A stretch of DNA of 64,000 nucleotides from Aquila chrysaetos chrysaetos (Eukaryota; Chordata; Aves; Accipitriformes; Accipitridae), in NCBI RefSeq assembly GCF_900496995.4, contig NC_044018.1:8208501-8272500 (forward strand). Direction: 5' to 3'. The position numbers were made by a program, and so were the translations under genes. The notes beneath the pieces were generated by a model that saw only the letters and a program-made list of their open reading frames with translations, searched no databases and was not told the DNA's origin. Positions 59,133 through 64,000 of the stretch are shown in pieces; position 1 is the stretch's first letter, and each line of letters begins with the position of its first letter.

Positions 59133-62100
59133 AAAGGAACTTTGTTCCTGCTGAATGTGATGACATCCCTTATGCAAAACACAGATTATACTAACGCCTT
59201 CTGTTAAATGTTGTGTAGTGGGTTTCAAAGAAAATCATGCACAGAGGAGACAGCATTATCTCCTACCCAGCAAACAGAAGTAACAGCACAGTGTGTAGCT
59301 TTGCGTTAAAAGTGTGCTACACCATACATTTGACTGTACTGTTTTCCTTTTCAGCTATTCTGAAGAAAAACCCACCAATTTCAGACATTTATAAGAGGAA
59401 CTCTCAGATTCTTCTCAGCTTTTGTTAACGAAGCCACTACTAATAGCCAGAATATATTCTTTTAAGATATAGCACCAAGAAAAGAAAGAGACAGACTGCA
59501 ATAGATCACAAAAGCATCGGTACCAGTGGCAGGCTTCTCAGAGGAGAAGTATATCACATTTGGGCAGTGCCATATCCTAGTGCACCCTTTCAAAGCACTG
59601 GACAGGAATGTGCGATAGCCCCACACCTCTTCAAACAAAACTCCCATTAGATTGCTTCTTTTGGCAATGCTTGGGGATTTTTCCCTATACCCAGCTTCTG
59701 TGTTCATCAGATTTAAAACCTGCACACTATCGATATGTGGCTTTTATTAAAATGGGATTATGACCTACTTTTTTTTTTCTTTTTTTTACCTGGCATGAGA
59801 TTAGGAGTTTTGTGTTTTGGTTTGTTTTTTTTTTTTTTCTTTTTATTTTCTTTTACAGATCCAGCAATCTTGAAACTAGGTTATCTCATTTTGCATCAGT
59901 TGATTGTACCGACTGCAAGGAGCCCATTTCCTCAAGCAGACTGGAGCCGCGGCACTTTTTGCTGTCAGTAGATTTTGTCACTCAAAGACTGCCCAGAGAC
60001 AGGCTGCAAACTGATAGCTATGAAGCACAAAGCTCCCAAAATTTCTTCTTTTCCCCAAAAAACCCTCCAAAACCTCTTCCAGGTTCCTTGGTTCTGTCTG
60101 TTGGCACAGTTTCATGTATACATACGGCTGTGGGTAAAATAATCATCTAACAGAGCCCAAAACTCTCATCATCGCTTGGCAAACTCTCAAGTCAGAGACA
60201 AATCTGACACTGCTCCACCTTATCCTCACAGGGTTTATAATAAAGGTAATAATGAAGTCTGACTCACTGAGCAGCCGTTTACTAGCACACGATGGAAGAG
60301 ACTTGCAAGAATGAGTCTTTGCCTTCAAGGGACTGGGTCTGCCCCTATCAGGAGAGATTCCCATACCATCCCCAGCTGAGCCTGTGGTGTGGGGCAGAAA
60401 AAGCACTGGTCACGACTGGTTTCTTCCGATCTGGACAGTTTTTTCTACCTCTAACAATGCTGGGTGACTGATGCAGCCTGGTGCACTGGTGTTCAAGCAG
60501 TTCCACCTTGTCCCTTTGAGCTTCGCTCCTTCCTCTTCCCCAAGAAACTGCTCGGTGGCAGACCCAAATGACGTTATCCTTGTCTGATTCAGCAAGTATC
60601 ATAAGGCCAGTTAGAGAGGGGTCTCAGGAAAAAGCAGACTGGGGTACATTCGGGAGGTTGGTGACACACTTTGCACTTCATCACTTTTGATGTGATGAGC
60701 ACCACAGCAAGGTGGGCACAGTGATGTCTTTTTAAGATGAGGGCTGGCATGTAAACTAGAGGGATTCATTGCAGGTGAGCGAGACAAAGGTTGGGGCAAC
60801 AGCTATAGGACGTATGGAAAATCTCTATCCTGTGAACAGAAAAAATGCACCCTCCATTTTTCACCTCTGACTCAAAATTTGGGGGCAAGATTGATCTCTC
60901 TTGACTCCTGCTGTCTATGGTGCAACTGAGCAATCACATTAGTATCCCCGTACACTCATAAACAAACAATTCCAAGAAGCAATCTGGTAATATTTTGGAT
61001 AACGACGTCAGGATGAGCAGAACAGTGCCTTACCAATGCCTGTTACTCTTCACTGACTATAAAGGGAGCCTACGTGACTACTTCGTTATAGACTTCTGCT
61101 ATATAATATAGCCCACCCCAAGTGACTGCAATCTGGGGGCACTTCTGGATGCTGACATGACAAAGATAGCTAAGGACCAGTTCTGCTCAATCGGCTCCTG
61201 AGCCCTTTTCCTTTGGATGCCGGCATGTTTACAATAATTGCTGGTTTTGCCACAGTGACGCTGGACTTGTAACAACACATTTTGGGGGAGTTTCACCTCA
61301 CCTTGTGTCCATTCGGAACATGACTGCTGACTAATAAGCTATTCCCAATGCTCAAGGACAGTTCATAACAGGCTTATGAGTGGACTTTAAGGATATCAGA
61401 TGTAATCTAGTAGGCTCTCACTGGTTTGAGACAGTGCTGGATAGCATATTTGTTTCTATGTATGTCACAATATTGCAGATCAGCAGCCGGTATTCTCCAC
61501 TTGTGTTAGAAGTGATTTGGAATGAGATCCTGTGCAAAGTCATCATGAGATAATCAGCCGGGCAGACTGCTAAGACTGCACTTCTGGGAGTGGGACATCT
61601 TGAGATAAAGTCAGAGATAGATGGTATGTAGGAAGGATTAGTCAGTGAGATTGCAGTAACAGTACGATGGAAGCTCAGTGGTTGATGTAAGCCCCCTCTG
61701 TGTGCATTAAGCACTGTATTTTCACTTAGAGATGCTTTCTAGATGATGACTTGGATATCACTAAAATTAGCATAAAGCATGCATTTCCTCATCATACTCT
61801 GTGTACATTCTGATGGGGATCTTATTCCTCAGGTATTCCTACTAGTGTCAAAAGCATGTGAAGATGGGAGATAAGTGGAAGACTTCCAGATGTATTCGTC
61901 ATCCAAAAGATTTCACTTCCCCTGTGAGAGTGTTCCTCATTTCTCTCATCTCCGGATATGGTTGAAGCTTCAGTTTCTCCAGTGCTGGGCAGTGTGGTTC
62001 TCCAGCTGGATGAACAAAATATTACCCATAATACTTTCTCTCGAATTCATAAGGACCATAAAGGTCTCTTCTTTCCTCACCTGCATATGCCTATTCATGC

Positions 62101-62434
62101 AGATCTCACCACTGGTCCATTGTTCAGTTTTTCTCATAGCTCCCTCTCATACTCTTTGCAAACTTTGTCTTTGTGCCTTTTGCCCAGGAGACTAAGAAAA
62201 TTCAGAGCTCCTGCTCTTTCCTTTTCTGCTCCATGAATCTAACAGGTTCCAGCAACTTCTTTAGACTTAAGGAAGAATACTTTTATTTTAGCAGCAGCTG
62301 GCTGAAGTACAAGCTTAGAATTTGTTCACTCCTGTGATGGTGGTACCTGCATCACGGACCCAAACAGTGATACTGATGAATCACCTGAAATACGACTTGA
62401 GACATGACTGTGATGATAGTGTAAAACAAATATG

Positions 62435-62449
62435 AAAAAAAAAAAAAAA
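62435..62449 (+). repeat. A15 homopolymer
   Basis: Fifteen A, then G, then six A. No transposon body that I recognise precedes it. Confidence 0.9.
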
Positions 62450-64000
62450 GAAAAAACCCTCAAGTCTTCAGCCATATGGATGGAGGAGATACCTATGATG
62501 TCCTGACCAGTTTGCAAACATTTGCCCAGTTATCATATGGCGCCTGCACGAACTTGTCAGCATCGTTCCATCAGTCAGCACAGAACTGTTGCAATTTCTC
62601 ATGGTCTAGACAAAAGCAGAGGAGACAGCATGTGGGGGAGAGAGAGAACATGGCTATAATTAGCCCAGTGAAGCTGGTTAAGAAATCTCCCATTGAAATG
62701 AAACAATTTTCCTGACACATTTGCAGCATGTTTCCACCAGAAAGTGCAAGTAGATTTGGGGTGCCTCTCCCCAGTGCTGCTGAGAAGCCCAGGATAGAGA
62801 CACAAGAGCTGCCTGGACATCAACCAGTTAGGACTCTGCTGGAGCTTCATGCCTAAAAAAGGATGACCTGAATTTCCCCTGAGATGGTGCTGTGATGTGC
62901 TGAACAGACCTATTAATTTGGGGCTTTTACTTCCTTGGGCCTCTTTGGACTTCCCTCCACTTCTCTCACGATTTAGACATGGCCACTGATGGGAAAGAAT
63001 CACTGTTTATACTGGTAAATCCTCCAGAAACCCTGGAAAAACCCCTGGTTTTTACCATATTTTTGCTTTGTGGGGAGCAGAGGTGGCTGGGATGAAAGGA
63101 AAAAACACAGCCACAGAGAAGAAAAAATGCTTTTCCTTCAACTTTTTAGATGGCAAATGCTCTACTATCTCTGTAGAGCAATCCAGTCACAGCTATAAAT
63201 AAAAATAAGCAATTACACTCCATGAATTCTCCAAATGAGAATACAAAATTCCAGCGACTCCCCATATATCACTGAACTTATAACCAACCTACTATTTCAT
63301 ACCATAACATGGTTCACTGAATTCAAATATTAACTATCGGAAAAGAGAAATCTCACATTGATTTAGTGAAATAAATGTATTTTGCTTTTCTGGCTGAATC
63401 TTTAGAGATAGCGCAACTTAAACATATCCGTTCCTGGAAAGGCCCTAAGATCTAATCACTTTAAAAGGTGATGAAGGGAAGCTGGGGGAAAGCAATGCCA
63501 GAGCCAGAGCCCTCACTCAAGCTGCACAACCAACACAGCAGGATTGCAAAGCATAGACTTCTTTTCCCCATTACCCACTTATTTGAGAACAGGCTTTTAA
63601 ACAAGTGACTTATAAAAAGCTGGAAAGAAGAGAAGAATACAATATCACAGATTCTTTACTGATGCCTGCATTGTGCCAGCATAGTCACACCACTCATCCT
63701 GCCAGCAGGTCAGCTTAGCAGTGAAAATTAACACAGCAGTAAACTGGACTCATTTGAGTTTGGATTTTTTTTTTTAATGACTGCAACATTTTCTAAACTC
63801 TCATCTTCCAGGCTCTGTAATTCTAGATGTCAATTTTAAATGAGAACTGGCCAAGAAGAACCTATAGTTCATGTGGGTTGAAGATATATCTGGGGTGCAG
63901 AGAGAATGACATTTTTCATACCAAGTTGAGGGAGCCTGAATAGAAACCAGACATCCAAAAAAGATATTGGAACTTGAACATGGGAAGTAAGTCATATAAG

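Noticed and set aside
59735..60150. Plus-strand frames with runs of phenylalanine
   Set aside because: The Phe runs are translated T homopolymers. No gene is indicated.

Overview
The window looks like part of a bird (or at least sauropsid) nuclear chromosome. The evidence is a vertebrate split gene with long introns, several CR1 LINE copies ending in the TTCTATGAT-type 3' repeat typical of birds and crocodilians, much older CR1 relics, and only faint traces of MIR-like amniote SINEs. Nothing bacterial, viral or plasmid-like is present.

The one gene I can support is KLHL29, a BTB-BACK-Kelch protein, on the minus strand. Seven consecutive coding exons were located by reading frame and GT-AG splice sites: 58600-58341, 45558-45360, 42632-42450, 39651-39471, 27743-27550, 19241-19097 and 7184-7001. 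The intron phases join without a break (1,0,1,1,2,1,2) and give 447 complete codons plus the TGA. This is roughly the C-terminal half of a protein of about 875 residues (length recalled from the human orthologue): the BACK domain and a six-bladed kelch propeller. The BTB exons and promoter lie beyond 64000. The 3' UTR runs leftward from 7000 and may end near 4840, at an AATAAA on the minus strand.

Layout from low to high coordinates. 1-1250 is an ancient CR1 relic. 1250-4840 is probably intergenic. 4840-7000 is the 3' UTR. 7185-19096 is the last intron, holding three CR1 relics of different ages (about 8.7, 11.8 and 15.4-17.7 kb), a small CpG-rich island (13.2-13.5 kb) and a TTA microsatellite. 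19242-27549 holds a short CR1 3' end at 26.4 kb. 27744-39470 holds the youngest and longest CR1 (31973-34910), a dead ORF2 with endonuclease and reverse transcriptase. 39652-42449 holds a 0.73-kb CR1 that ends about 14 bases from a KLHL29 splice donor. 45559-58340 and 58601-64000 hold MIR-like scraps, an old CR1 piece, a pair of unexplained direct repeats and homopolymer tracts.

I found no operon, CRISPR array, tRNA, rRNA or intact mobile element, and no evidence of a new multi-gene system. The items most worth a second look are the CR1 beside the splice donor, the orphan CpG island, the diverged direct repeats near 49 kb, and the very old CR1 relics. Gene and repeat names come from remembered family sequences, not from a database search.
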